From Candidatus Krumholzibacteriia bacterium (lineage in GTDB: Bacteria; Krumholzibacteriota; Krumholzibacteriia; Krumholzibacteriales; Krumholzibacteriaceae): DNA of 10,061 nt. Below the pieces are notes generated by a model. That model was not told the DNA's origin. It saw only the letters and a program-made list of their open reading frames with translations, and did no database searches. Shown here in pieces: positions 1-7,911 of the stretch. The DNA lies in the NCBI GenBank assembly GCA_028696635.1, contig JAQVGR010000031.1, positions 1 to 10,061 of the forward strand, in the 5' to 3' direction. Both the position numbers and the translations under genes were made by a program. Each line of letters begins with the position of its first letter. The stretch's first letter is position 1.

Positions 1-1067
1 CGGTTCTGGAAGATGTCGTATAGTTCGTTGACCGCGGTGTGGGGGGTCGGATCCGCGCTCTTCCAGTGATCGGCCAGCATCCGTTCCTGCTCGCCGATGC
101 TCAGCCGGCGGAACCGTTCGAACTCGGCGTCGCCGAACAGGATGCGGGCCTCGACGAGAACGTCGCGGCGGGGTTTCTGCCAGTTCATCAGCTCCCAGGC
201 GACGCTGAACTCCTTCCCCGCCGATGCGACGAGGCCGCCCTGCTCGAGCAGCCCGACGCCGAGCCGGTAGTTCCCCGCCGGCAGGGGGTTCACGTCGAAC
301 GACGAGACGACGAGCACCCGTCCGTTTCTGACCGGTGTCCGGCCGGACCGGGAGCCGACGATCTCGCCCTTCTGATCGATGATGGAGATCTGCACGTCGA
401 ACGAATCGGGCGCGTGCTCGCCCGGAACGTACGCGCTGGCGAAGAAGGACAGCGTGTCGTTCTTGAGTCCGTATATCTGCATCGGGTTCGGGACAAACCG
501 GCCCCCCGCCTCGCGGGACCATACGAGCACCGGATCGCCGAGAGCGACGCGATCCGCGGGGAAGCCCGTCACCTCGAGAGCCATCCCCTCGATGCGGGAA
601 AAGAGGTGCCGATTCCGCAGAATACCCATCAGCGTCTTCTTGCGGCTCATCAGGTCGTCCACCTGCACGGTCAGCTCATAGCTCCCCGGGGCGACCGTGC
701 TCGAATCGGAGAAGTGGATGAATCCGGACAGATCGGTGACGACGGGGCGGGAATCCCGCGAATCCCTGATGACGATCCCCCGTTCGTGGATCGTGCTGTC
801 GCCCCGCGCGAACCGCAGGGTCACCTGGACGGCCGCCCGCCAGGCGCCGTTCTCCTCGGCGTACCGGATCTCCTTCGAGGGGATCGCCACCTGGATGAGC
901 TCGAGGACCCGGCCGCCCGGAAGCGGGATCGACGCCGTGTCGAGGAAGAACTCGAAGTCCCCCTCCCCCCTGGCGACCTGCCCCGCTGCCTGCGGCGGAC
1001 AGATCAACAGGACGGCCGCGGCCAGGGTCGACAGGACGCTCGCCCGTTTCATCGCAGGTCGGATCAT
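1..1067 (-). CDS. GWxTD-domain secreted protein (C-terminus outside window)
   Basis: The visible part is 355 codons, running off the left edge. I translated it by hand from the minus strand and it is open throughout. It starts Met-Ile-Arg-Pro-Ala-Met-Lys-Arg and has a hydrophobic signal-peptide segment at about residues 8-28 ending near Ala-Ala-Gly-Gln. A beta-rich region follows (about 35-300), with the pattern I expect of the N-terminal part of GWxTD proteins (for example LELIQVAIPSKEIRY near 54). At about residues 315-355 come RRDVLVEARILFGDAEFERF, then LSIGEQERMLADHWKSAD followed by PTPHTAVNEL. That matches the family's W-x(3)-DPTP-x-T-x(2)-NE signature, which precedes the Gly-Trp-x-Thr-Asp pentapeptide; the pentapeptide itself lies beyond the window. 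The first Met (1067) has GGGAGG 12 bases upstream, slightly far; the in-frame Met at 1052 is an alternative with no clear ribosome site. It begins 24 bases after the PorV-like gene and is the fourth visible gene of the operon. The family's biochemical function is not established. Confidence 0.85.
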   Translation of the reverse strand, partial: MIRPAMKRASVLSTLAAAVLLICPPQAAGQVARGEGDFEFFLDTASIPLPGGRVLELIQVAIPSKEIRYAEENGAWRAAVQVTLRFARGDSTIHERGIVIRDSRDSRPVVTDLSGFIHFSDSSTVAPGSYELTVQVDDLMSRKKTLMGILRNRHLFSRIEGMALEVTGFPADRVALGDPVLVWSREAGGRFVPNPMQIYGLKNDTLSFFASAYVPGEHAPDSFDVQISIIDQKGEIVGSRSGRTPVRNGRVLVVSSFDVNPLPAGNYRLGVGLLEQGGLVASAGKEFSVAWELMNWQKPRRDVLVEARILFGDAEFERFRRLSIGEQERMLADHWKSADPTPHTAVNELYDIFQN

Positions 1068-1091
1068 CGGATCCGGACGCCTCCCGCCGGC

Positions 1092-2033
1092 CTAATAGCT
1101 GAAATTGAGGGTTACCCGATGCGCCTGTCCGAGGTAGCCGAGGTCCTCCCAGGCGTAATCGAATCCCAGGTCCGAGGTCTGGCTCGTATCGACGCGGAAT
1201 CCCACGCCCCATGCCAGTCCCTGCGAATCGTAATCGATGTTGTACCCGCTGCGCAGGAAGAAGAACCGGTTGAACTCGTACTCGAGCCCGACGTTCATCC
1301 GCTCCTTGTTGTCCGACGGGTGTGAGAACTCCCCCGCCGCGAGCACCGCGTGGGCGCCGCGCCGGTAGGCGTCGAGGCTCAGCCCGACCTTGAACAGCGT
1401 CGGCAGCTTCGAGGAGCGGTCGTCGAAGTTGACCTCCGACCCGAGGCTCTGGATCATCATGCCCAGCTTCATCCCCTGGATGCCGATGCGGTACAGGAGG
1501 CCGAAATCGAACGCCATCGTCTCGACGCTCTTGTCGGCGAGGCCCATGTGGATGAAGTGGGCCGTCACGCCCGCCGAGAAGCGGTCGGTGAACCACGTCG
1601 CGTAGGAGAGTCCGAACGACATGTCGCCGGCGTCGAAGTACCGGTTCGTGCCCTCGGGCATGTAGATGGTACGCTCGAGCTGCGGATCCATCGTCTGTGC
1701 CCTCGCGCTGATGCCGAAGGTCCCCGGGATGTACGGCGTGTTGAACGTCGCGCCGGCGAAGTAGACGTCGATGTCTGCCGGCCACACGACCGTGTTGAGG
1801 GTCACCTCGGTCCGCTGCGTCTCGACCATGCCGGCGGGATTCCAGTAGATGGCCGTTGCGTCGTTCGCGACGGCCGTGAACGCACTGCCCATCCCGGCGG
1901 CCCGCGCCGAGACGCCGACCTTGAGGAACTGGGCCGAGTACGTCCCGACCTTCTCGAACGGCTTGGTCCCGCCGGCGGCGATGCCGGGAAGCAGCATCAC
2001 CGCGACCAACCCGAGAAACACCTTGCGAAGCAT
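1092..2033 (-). CDS. PorV/PorQ-family outer-membrane beta-barrel protein
   Basis: This is a 313-residue protein of the PorV/PorQ (FadL-like) outer-membrane family. In Bacteroidota, PorV is a barrel shuttle that carries type IX secretion substrates from the SprA translocon to the surface attachment complex. An N-terminal signal peptide (MLRKVFLGLVAVMLLPGIAA) is followed by the diagnostic block at about residues 45-68: ARAAGMGSAFTAV, then NDATAIYWNPAGM. Alternating beta-strand segments follow and the chain ends in NFSY, an aromatic C-terminus typical of outer-membrane barrels. I chose the Met at 2033 because GAGGAGG lies 7 bases upstream and the signal peptide starts there; an in-frame ATG at 2066 directly abuts the upstream stop but lacks a ribosome site and would add 11 polar residues. 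It sits 33 bases after the gene for a protein with a T9SS-like C-terminal domain and 24 bases before the GWxTD gene, so it is probably co-transcribed with both. The cargo-shuttle role here is inferred from family and neighbours; a plain transport barrel is possible. Confidence 0.88.
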   Translation of the reverse strand: MLRKVFLGLVAVMLLPGIAAGGTKPFEKVGTYSAQFLKVGVSARAAGMGSAFTAVANDATAIYWNPAGMVETQRTEVTLNTVVWPADIDVYFAGATFNTPYIPGTFGISARAQTMDPQLERTIYMPEGTNRYFDAGDMSFGLSYATWFTDRFSAGVTAHFIHMGLADKSVETMAFDFGLLYRIGIQGMKLGMMIQSLGSEVNFDDRSSKLPTLFKVGLSLDAYRRGAHAVLAAGEFSHPSDNKERMNVGLEYEFNRFFFLRSGYNIDYDSQGLAWGVGFRVDTSQTSDLGFDYAWEDLGYLGQAHRVTLNFSY

Positions 2034-2066
2034 CACCTGACCTCCTCGAATGAATCTCTCCATCAT

Positions 2067-4568
2067 CTATCGTATCACCACGAACTTGCCGATCGTCCGC
2101 TCGAAGCCGTCGTCTTCGGGCTCGACGGAGAACAGGTAGATGCCGCTCGTGATGTCCTGTCCGTTCCTCGATACGAGATCCCACATCACAGTCCCGTGGC
2201 CGTCCGTGCCGTCGAAGGCAATCACCTCCACGAGATCGCCGGAGATCGTGTACACCCTGATCGTGGCGCGGCATTCCGGAAGGTTGCGGAACTCGACCTT
2301 GATCCCGGTCGGATCGTCCATGTTCGGCTCGAGCCGCCACGGCGCCATCGATGCGGCGGTCGCGGGGTTGGGCACCACGTACACCCGGTCGTCGGAGAAC
2401 CCCTCGGCCTCCTGGGAATCGGAGAGCGGGACCGTGTACTGGAAGTTCGATGACGGGTCCCCGTACTTGTTCGGCTTGATCGGCACGCCCCCCGAGATCA
2501 GGTGGTCGTACGCGGTCACGCTGTAGAAGTAATGCATCCCGTTATGCACGTCGTAATCGATGAACTTGTAATACTGCAGCCCGCCCTCGAACCCGAGGCT
2601 GTAGCGGGCCAGCGCCTCGAGCGTATCGCATTCGAGATCGCTCAGGCCGGCGGGGCAGGGCACCGAGTCGAGCGGGAAGTACCACAGGTTCTCCTCGAAG
2701 TAGGCGAGGATCTCGTCCTTGTTGCCCAGGTTTATCAGCGGCTCGTACTGCCAGCCGCTCCGTCCCTCCGAATCCTGCTGCGAGGCGGGATACTTGAAGC
2801 CGATGTCGGGTGCGACGTTGTTGACGAGGTCGCGCTCCTCGAGCAGCTGCCAGAGCTCGCGGCTGGGGCCGCTGAGGACCGACGTGCCGAGCGGGCGCCC
2901 CCATCCGTCGGCGCGCCATATCCGGTACCCCTCGAAATCGAGCTCGAGGGTCGACACGTCGGGAGTCACCTCGCTGAAGTTGTCCCAGAGGATCGTGATC
3001 CTGTGATCGCCGGGGAGGATCCGCATGTTCGGCGGCGGGGGGGCGGAGCCGACGAGCCAGTTGACCTGCGTCTCCTTTCCGCCGACGCCGGTCTGGTAGT
3101 CCTCGAAGGTCGCGTCGCCCTTCGAGCACCGCGTGTCATTCCACAGCTCGAGCTCTTCGAAACAGTCGTTGTTGACCCAGAGGATCTCGCCCCTGGCCGC
3201 GGCGAGGAGCTCGAGGTCGATGTCGCAGGAGTCGGGGTCGACGCCGTTGACCGGGCCGGGCAGCGGAGTCTCGCGCCCGAGAATGCCGGTCTGCGGGTTG
3301 CCGTCGACGTCGAACCAGTTCCCCTGGTAGGCCATCGTCGCGCTCGCCGCCGACTTGAGCATCCCCTCGAGGCCTTCGCCCGCGACGAACGCGACCTGCA
3401 GCACCATCATGCTGTCGGGCAGCAGCTCGCGGAACGGGCCGGTCGCCATCATCATCCGGTAGTCGCGCGGCACTTCAGCGTTGCGGTCCTTCTGGATCTT
3501 GCTCATCAGCTCGTAGCGCTGGAAGTCGTTGGTCGGGTCCCCGCCGTTCTCGTACGGCTGGTCGCCGGAAAAGTTCTGGTAGGAGGTCAGGCCGACCTTC
3601 TTCGGCGCCATGTCGCCGAGCGGGTCGATATCGTGGCCGAGGAAGATGATCCCGAAGTATCCCGTGCACTGGCCCTCGTCGCCGTCCTTGTCGTAGAAGT
3701 AGGCAACGCTCATCCGGACCGGAACCTGGCGCTCGCCCTTCTGTGCGCACCGGATCCCCTCCCAGAGGCCGGTGCAGTCGTCCATCCAGTACTGCTCGCG
3801 GTCGCGCTGGCCGGCGTCGCCGTCGGCGAAGAACCCCACGTAGATGTCCTCGATGATATTGGTGCCGTAGTTCTTTATCTTGTATTCGATCCCGACGAAA
3901 TCGTAGAACTGCTCCTCCTCCCACTGGTAGCTCTCCTGGCGGACGAGGAGGTTCAGCGGGGTGTGCTCGGGATAGACCTGCACCGCCGTCGGCTCGTCGT
4001 CGGTGAACCAGCAGGTGAACATCTGCTTGCCGATGGCGGCGAAATCCTCGTCGATCTTCCCGTCGCCGTCGTCGTCCACGCCGTTATGCCAGTCCTCGTC
4101 GACGAGGCCGTCCTTGTCGTCGTCGGGAGGGCTCGGGAGACGGGAGCCTCCCTGGATCCCTTCGAACGCACGGTAGATCTTCTGCTCGGGGGCCTCGAGG
4201 CCGCCGGGCCGGAATTCGATCTGGTAGGCGGAGGTCGAGACGACGGGGATGCCCCCCTTCTTGGCGCCGAACCAGAGCCCCGCGATAAACAGGTACTCAG
4301 TCCCGCTGTTGGCGTGCCACTGCGCCGACGGGTACTCGGCGGTCGGCCAGTTCGAGGCCGGATACGAGCCGAAGCATCCCCAGTTGCAGACGTGCATCTG
4401 CAGGTTGCCCACGTTGTGCACGCCCGTTCCGTCGAACACCCATATCTGCTCGAGCTGCTTGAGCTTCTCGTTCCACTCCCCGTCGTCCTTCCGTGCGGAC
4501 GCCGGGGCGTGCAGCAGGAAGCTCAGCAGCGCCGCCATCGCGATCACCCTGCATCCCGTGCGCATCAT
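2067..4568 (-). CDS. Secreted multidomain protein with FN3-like region and FlgD-like/T9SS-type C-terminal domain
   Basis: This 833-residue exported protein has a signal peptide at residues 1-26 (positive Arg/Cys/Arg start, LLSFLLHAPASA cleavage region) with no lipobox, so it is not predicted to be a lipoprotein. Residues 149-158 and 165-174 are two acidic loops of the form D-x-D-x-D-G-x-x-D-E, 16 residues apart, resembling dockerin or thrombospondin type-3 calcium sites. A region at about 505-690 has fibronectin-III-like features (ITILWDN, FEGYRIWRADGWG, MHYFYSVTAYD). The C-terminal domain at about 729-833 opens with VYVVPNP and continues with IRVYTISGDLVEV, MWDLVSRNGQDITSGIYLF and a terminal GKFVVIR. 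This is the pattern of FlgD Ig-like and type A T9SS sorting domains. A dozen cysteines lie outside the signal peptide (pair at 61 and 65), so disulfides are plausible. The start has GGAGG 8 bases upstream. It begins 33 bases after the TonB receptor and ends 33 bases before the PorV-like gene. I infer a surface-anchored or released protein, perhaps working with the receptor; it does not look like SusD. No enzymatic domain is recognised. Confidence 0.87.
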   Translation of the reverse strand: MMRTGCRVIAMAALLSFLLHAPASARKDDGEWNEKLKQLEQIWVFDGTGVHNVGNLQMHVCNWGCFGSYPASNWPTAEYPSAQWHANSGTEYLFIAGLWFGAKKGGIPVVSTSAYQIEFRPGGLEAPEQKIYRAFEGIQGGSRLPSPPDDDKDGLVDEDWHNGVDDDGDGKIDEDFAAIGKQMFTCWFTDDEPTAVQVYPEHTPLNLLVRQESYQWEEEQFYDFVGIEYKIKNYGTNIIEDIYVGFFADGDAGQRDREQYWMDDCTGLWEGIRCAQKGERQVPVRMSVAYFYDKDGDEGQCTGYFGIIFLGHDIDPLGDMAPKKVGLTSYQNFSGDQPYENGGDPTNDFQRYELMSKIQKDRNAEVPRDYRMMMATGPFRELLPDSMMVLQVAFVAGEGLEGMLKSAASATMAYQGNWFDVDGNPQTGILGRETPLPGPVNGVDPDSCDIDLELLAAARGEILWVNNDCFEELELWNDTRCSKGDATFEDYQTGVGGKETQVNWLVGSAPPPPNMRILPGDHRITILWDNFSEVTPDVSTLELDFEGYRIWRADGWGRPLGTSVLSGPSRELWQLLEERDLVNNVAPDIGFKYPASQQDSEGRSGWQYEPLINLGNKDEILAYFEENLWYFPLDSVPCPAGLSDLECDTLEALARYSLGFEGGLQYYKFIDYDVHNGMHYFYSVTAYDHLISGGVPIKPNKYGDPSSNFQYTVPLSDSQEAEGFSDDRVYVVPNPATAASMAPWRLEPNMDDPTGIKVEFRNLPECRATIRVYTISGDLVEVIAFDGTDGHGTVMWDLVSRNGQDITSGIYLFSVEPEDDGFERTIGKFVVIR
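2070..2384 (-). other. C-terminal FlgD-like / T9SS type A-like sorting domain of the 833-residue secreted protein
   Basis: This marks codons 729-833 of the secreted protein. Visible landmarks in order are PNP near the start, beta strand IRVYTISGDLVEVI, the MWDLVSRNG turn, the SGIYLFSVE strand and the final KFVVIR. In Bacteroidota a domain of this shape is the signal recognised by the type IX secretion system. In other phyla the same fold is often annotated as a FlgD Ig-like domain, so sequence alone does not prove type IX export. The adjacent PorV-family gene favours an export signal. Confidence 0.7.
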
Positions 4569-4601
4569 GTCAAGGACCTCCAGACCGTTCTTCCCGTTTT
4601 C

Positions 4602-7600
4602 CTAGACCTCGAACCCGAACCCGATCCGCCACTGGCGGCGGGACGCCCATATCGTGGGGTCGTTCACCGGCGTGAAATCGTCGATGCCGTCCTCGTCGAG
4701 ATCCTGCAGGTAGGCGCCGCCGAAGTTGCCCGTCTCCGTCAGGTACGAGCCGCCGTCCATCCGCGCGTTGACCATCCCGGGCCATGCGCCCGGCGCCACG
4801 CCGTACGGCAGGAGCACGTCGTCGTCGAGCAGGTTCCTGCCCTCGAAGAAGAGCGTGAGCTCCTGTCCGTAGATATTGAACTTCTTGCGTCCCTGCATGT
4901 TGATCACATGCGTATGATCGAGCCGCCGGGAGTTTTCCCAGAGCGGATCCTGGCGGCGTGCGAACCGGTCGATCGGCGTCCAGGGAAGGCCGCTGCCGAA
5001 CGAATACACGACCGTGGCGCCCCAGTTGTTCTCGTCCTGCAGACGAACCGTGACGTTCAGGGTGTGGCGCTGATCCCAGTCAAGGGGCATCTCCTGGGTC
5101 GGCAGGTGGGAGAGCCCCTCGGCGGTCACGCCGAACTCCGCGTCGGACGCCACGCCGTCCGCGAACGAGTAGGTGTAGGAGATCTCGCCGCCGATGTAAT
5201 GCGACAGCCGCTTGCTGATGGCGAGCTCGACGCCCCGCGAGCTCGCGTAGGTCCGGTTGATGTACCGGTACCCCTGGATCCCCAGATCCTCGTCGGTCAC
5301 GCGGGTCGAGGAGATCAGGCCGTAGATATCCTTGTTGAACACGACGAAGTTCGCCGCGACCGTCTCGGTGAACTGGTGGGAAACCCCCGCCTGGTACGAG
5401 ACGGTGAGCTCCTCGTCGAGGTCGGGGTTGCCGAGGACGCCGCTCCCTGCAACCAGGTCCTGCGTGCGGAACAGGTAGGTCCTGCTCGGCCACTGCGTGA
5501 ACCGCCCGTAGTGGAAGTGGAACTTGTCCTTGTCGGTGATCGGGAAGGCGAACCCGAGCCGCGGGCTGATCTGGAACTTGTACTTCTCCACGGTCGGATC
5601 GATCTCCGAGCTGCTGATCCTGATCTCCGTGTTGTTCCCCGGCGAGAAGAAATCGAACCGGAGGCCGCCGTTGACCACCATCCCCTGGTACTCCCACTTG
5701 TCCTGCACGTAGTAGGAGGCCTCGGGGTTGAAGTTCTGGAACTGGTTGGCGCTGCGCCCCTGCATGTAGGAGCCGTCCTCGAGCAGCCGCACGTTCCCCG
5801 GGTAGTTGATCGAGTTCTCGTCGAGCTCGTTGTATATCAGCTGGATGCCGGTCTTGAACCGGTGCCCGTTCCACTGCTGCGAGGTGAGGTCCGCCTTGAC
5901 CGTGTAGATGACGCTCTGGCGGTCCTGGTAGTACGGCGCGTCGTAGCAGTCGACGAAATACGGGTAGTCGGGATCGGTGTACCAGACGGTGTTGCTCACC
6001 CCGCTGAACTGATAGTTGCCCGCGGGCAGGATCACCGGCTGGCCGGCGGAGAGAAACTCGACCGGATCCTTGAGCTCGCCGGTCACCGGATCGAGGACCG
6101 AGGTGAACCGGTCGAACTGCGACCGGCTGATATTGATCGTGTAGAGCAGGTTGTCGTTGACGTTGTGGTTGAGCGCGAACTTGATGTTGAAGTTGTCGTC
6201 GTTCGTCACGTTCGTGCGCTCCGCCGAATTGAAGGCGACATAGCTCGAATCGTCGCGGAAATAGCTGAACTTCGAGTCCGGGTTCTGGTACCCCTCGAAG
6301 AGCAGCTTGTTTTCGTACCGCGCGACCTGTCCCTCCTCGTTGATGATCGCCTCGTCCCAGATGATCTCGACTTCCTCGCCGTAGATGTTCTCCACGAGGC
6401 GCGCGTAGAAGTGATCGTACCGTACGATGAACGCCCCGGCTTCGGGGTTGTTCGGATCGCGCACCTTGGAATACAGCGTGATCGGGTAGAGCACGCCGCG
6501 GCGCTGTTCGAGCGACCCCGGGTAGAGCGGTACGCGCGGGACTTCCTTCTCGATCCAGGGGCCGTGGTAGACCGACACGTACGGGCCGAACGAGCGCGCG
6601 TCGTCGGCGAGGCTCTCGCGGCTCGGCCGCAGGGTGGTGAAGCGGTAGATCTTCTGGGCGTACCCCTCGATGTTCCAGTTGTGCGAGTACCCCTGGGAGC
6701 GGGCGTGCGAGAAGATCGCCTCGCCGACCAGCTTCATCCCCGGCTTGACCTGCCAGGCGAGCTTGCCCTGCATGTTGTACGACTCGGACTGGCGCTGCGA
6801 GAAGCTCGCGAAGTCGTCGAGCCACGTTCCCTCGAGGTGGTCGTCGCGGGACCAGATGGCCCAGTTGTCGCCGTCGGCCGATGTGAACTCGCCCGAGACG
6901 TAGAAGGTGAGGTTTCGGATCGGCGTCGGACCGCCGAATCCCAGGCTGAACCGGTCGTAGTTCGTGTAGGTCTTGTCCTTGCGGCCGAAATCGTCCGTCA
7001 TGTACCTGACCTGGCCCTCGAAGGTGCGCCCGCCCTCCCGGGTGCTGACGTTGACGATGGCCGACTGCGCGTTGCCGTACTCGGCGTCCATCCCGCCCGT
7101 GATGACCTGGCTGTCGTCGGTGCCGAGCATCCCGACCGAGATCATGCCGCCGCCGAGCGGATCGTCGACCGGGACGCCGTCGATCTGGAACTGCACCTCG
7201 CCCGAGCGCCCGCCCCGGACATGCAGGTCGTCGCCGGTCTTCACGATTCCGCCCTTGAGCGCGATCGCCTCGACGACGTCGTCGACGGGGAGCTCCTCGA
7301 GCTCGTCCTTCGAGACCGAATGCGACACATCGGAGCTCTTGACGTCGATCTGCACCTGCTCCGCCTCGACGACGATCTCCTGCGTCGTCCCGACGATCCC
7401 TTCCTCGAGCGCGAAATCGACCTTGGCGGTCTGCCCCGAGTCGACCCTGATCCCGCTCTTCTCCTGCGGCTTGTACCCCATCATCATGACCTTGACGGTA
7501 TAGGTCCCCGTGGGAACGCCGACTATCTGGAAGGAGCCGTCGGTGAGGGTCATGCCTCCCATCTTGGTGGCTGCGCCGTCGACGAGAAGCACGACGTTGG

Positions 7601-7745
7601 CGTAGGGAAGCGGACTCCCCGTCTTCGCCTCCGTGACCCGTCCCGCGACGCGCCCGGTCTGCGCCATGGCGGCGTGGGCGAAGGACAGGACGATCAGCAG
7701 GCTCAGAACGGATGCGAGCAGTCTGGAGCGAGAGCGGGCGTTCAT
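4602..7745 (-). CDS. TonB-dependent outer-membrane receptor with carboxypeptidase-regulatory-like N-terminal domain
   Basis: This 1047-residue protein is a gated outer-membrane importer powered by TonB-ExbB-ExbD. Residues 1-29 form a signal peptide (SRLLASVLSLLIVLSFAHA, cleavage near AMAQ). Residues 31-113 form a carboxypeptidase-regulatory-like beta-sandwich (GRVAGRVTEAKTGSPLPYAN, then GSFQIVGVPTGTYTVKV). TQEIVVEAE at 121-129 resembles a TonB box. The plug domain spans about 138-240 and includes LHVRGGRSGEVQFQIDGVPV and AEYGNAQSAIVNVSTREGG. The remainder is a long beta-barrel with alternating aromatic strands that ends in WRIGFGFEV, an outer-membrane C-terminal strand, although the very last residue is Val rather than the usual Phe. 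The Met at 7745 has AAGGAG about 7 bases upstream. It is the first gene of the operon, downstream of a near-consensus promoter and a leader of about 130 bases, and 33 bases before the secreted-protein gene. The long barrel and N-terminal extension resemble SusC/RagA-like or protein/peptide receptors, but no SusD partner is seen here and the substrate is unknown. Confidence 0.93.
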   Translation of the reverse strand: MNARSRSRLLASVLSLLIVLSFAHAAMAQTGRVAGRVTEAKTGSPLPYANVVLLVDGAATKMGGMTLTDGSFQIVGVPTGTYTVKVMMMGYKPQEKSGIRVDSGQTAKVDFALEEGIVGTTQEIVVEAEQVQIDVKSSDVSHSVSKDELEELPVDDVVEAIALKGGIVKTGDDLHVRGGRSGEVQFQIDGVPVDDPLGGGMISVGMLGTDDSQVITGGMDAEYGNAQSAIVNVSTREGGRTFEGQVRYMTDDFGRKDKTYTNYDRFSLGFGGPTPIRNLTFYVSGEFTSADGDNWAIWSRDDHLEGTWLDDFASFSQRQSESYNMQGKLAWQVKPGMKLVGEAIFSHARSQGYSHNWNIEGYAQKIYRFTTLRPSRESLADDARSFGPYVSVYHGPWIEKEVPRVPLYPGSLEQRRGVLYPITLYSKVRDPNNPEAGAFIVRYDHFYARLVENIYGEEVEIIWDEAIINEEGQVARYENKLLFEGYQNPDSKFSYFRDDSSYVAFNSAERTNVTNDDNFNIKFALNHNVNDNLLYTINISRSQFDRFTSVLDPVTGELKDPVEFLSAGQPVILPAGNYQFSGVSNTVWYTDPDYPYFVDCYDAPYYQDRQSVIYTVKADLTSQQWNGHRFKTGIQLIYNELDENSINYPGNVRLLEDGSYMQGRSANQFQNFNPEASYYVQDKWEYQGMVVNGGLRFDFFSPGNNTEIRISSSEIDPTVEKYKFQISPRLGFAFPITDKDKFHFHYGRFTQWPSRTYLFRTQDLVAGSGVLGNPDLDEELTVSYQAGVSHQFTETVAANFVVFNKDIYGLISSTRVTDEDLGIQGYRYINRTYASSRGVELAISKRLSHYIGGEISYTYSFADGVASDAEFGVTAEGLSHLPTQEMPLDWDQRHTLNVTVRLQDENNWGATVVYSFGSGLPWTPIDRFARRQDPLWENSRRLDHTHVINMQGRKKFNIYGQELTLFFEGRNLLDDDVLLPYGVAPGAWPGMVNARMDGGSYLTETGNFGGAYLQDLDEDGIDDFTPVNDPTIWASRRQWRIGFGFEV

Positions 7746-7876
7746 TCGAATCTCCTTGTCCTTGACTGAGGCATCTGCATCAATGTGTCATGACTCAAGA
7801 CATATCCCGGCTCACACCGGCGGTATCCCGGGGCACAGGAAAGAGATGTGGGTCTCTGGACTCTCCTTAATTCCTC
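7746..7876 (-). promoter_or_regulatory. 5' leader of the TonB-receptor operon
   Basis: About 130 bases lie between the predicted transcription start and the receptor ATG. A hairpin with stem AGAGA/TCTCT and a 6-base loop can form at 7842-7857. CCCGG/CCGGG arms at 7806-7832 can form a second one, which competes with a smaller CCGG hairpin inside it. The ribosome site (AAGGAG) is at the 3' end. I checked for cobalamin, TPP, FMN and c-di-GMP riboswitch signature blocks and found none. Regulation by this leader is only a possibility. Confidence 0.3.
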
Positions 7877-7882
7877 ACGGTT

Positions 7883-7911
7883 AATATACTTATTCACCCG
7901 CGGACTGTCAA
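7883..7911 (-). promoter_or_regulatory. Sigma-70-type promoter for the TonB-receptor operon
   Basis: On the minus strand a perfect -35 box TTGACA (7906-7911) is separated by exactly 17 bases from the -10 box TATATT (7883-7888, one mismatch from TATAAT). It lies in a short AT-rich island within otherwise GC-rich DNA, with an A-tract just upstream of the -35. The predicted start is near 7876. It points at the TonB receptor and is the strongest promoter candidate I noticed upstream of the four-gene operon. Confidence 0.78.

Noticed and set aside
39..1325. A 428-codon plus-strand frame opposite the GWxTD gene
   Set aside because: Shadow of the minus-strand gene, whose translation has a signal peptide and the family signature; the plus-strand product has neither.
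676..2340. A 554-codon minus-strand frame overlapping the PorV-like gene and parts of both neighbours
   Set aside because: It is Arg-, Gly- and Asp-rich shadow sequence in another frame of three genes with recognisable products.
2502..7769. A 1755-codon open frame on the plus strand, antisense to the TonB receptor and much of the secreted-protein gene
   Set aside because: Its product is a monotonous run of Val, Leu, Glu, Arg, Asp and His without domains or signal peptide. It is the usual result of strong GC bias at third codon positions of the real minus-strand genes, whose products have clear families.
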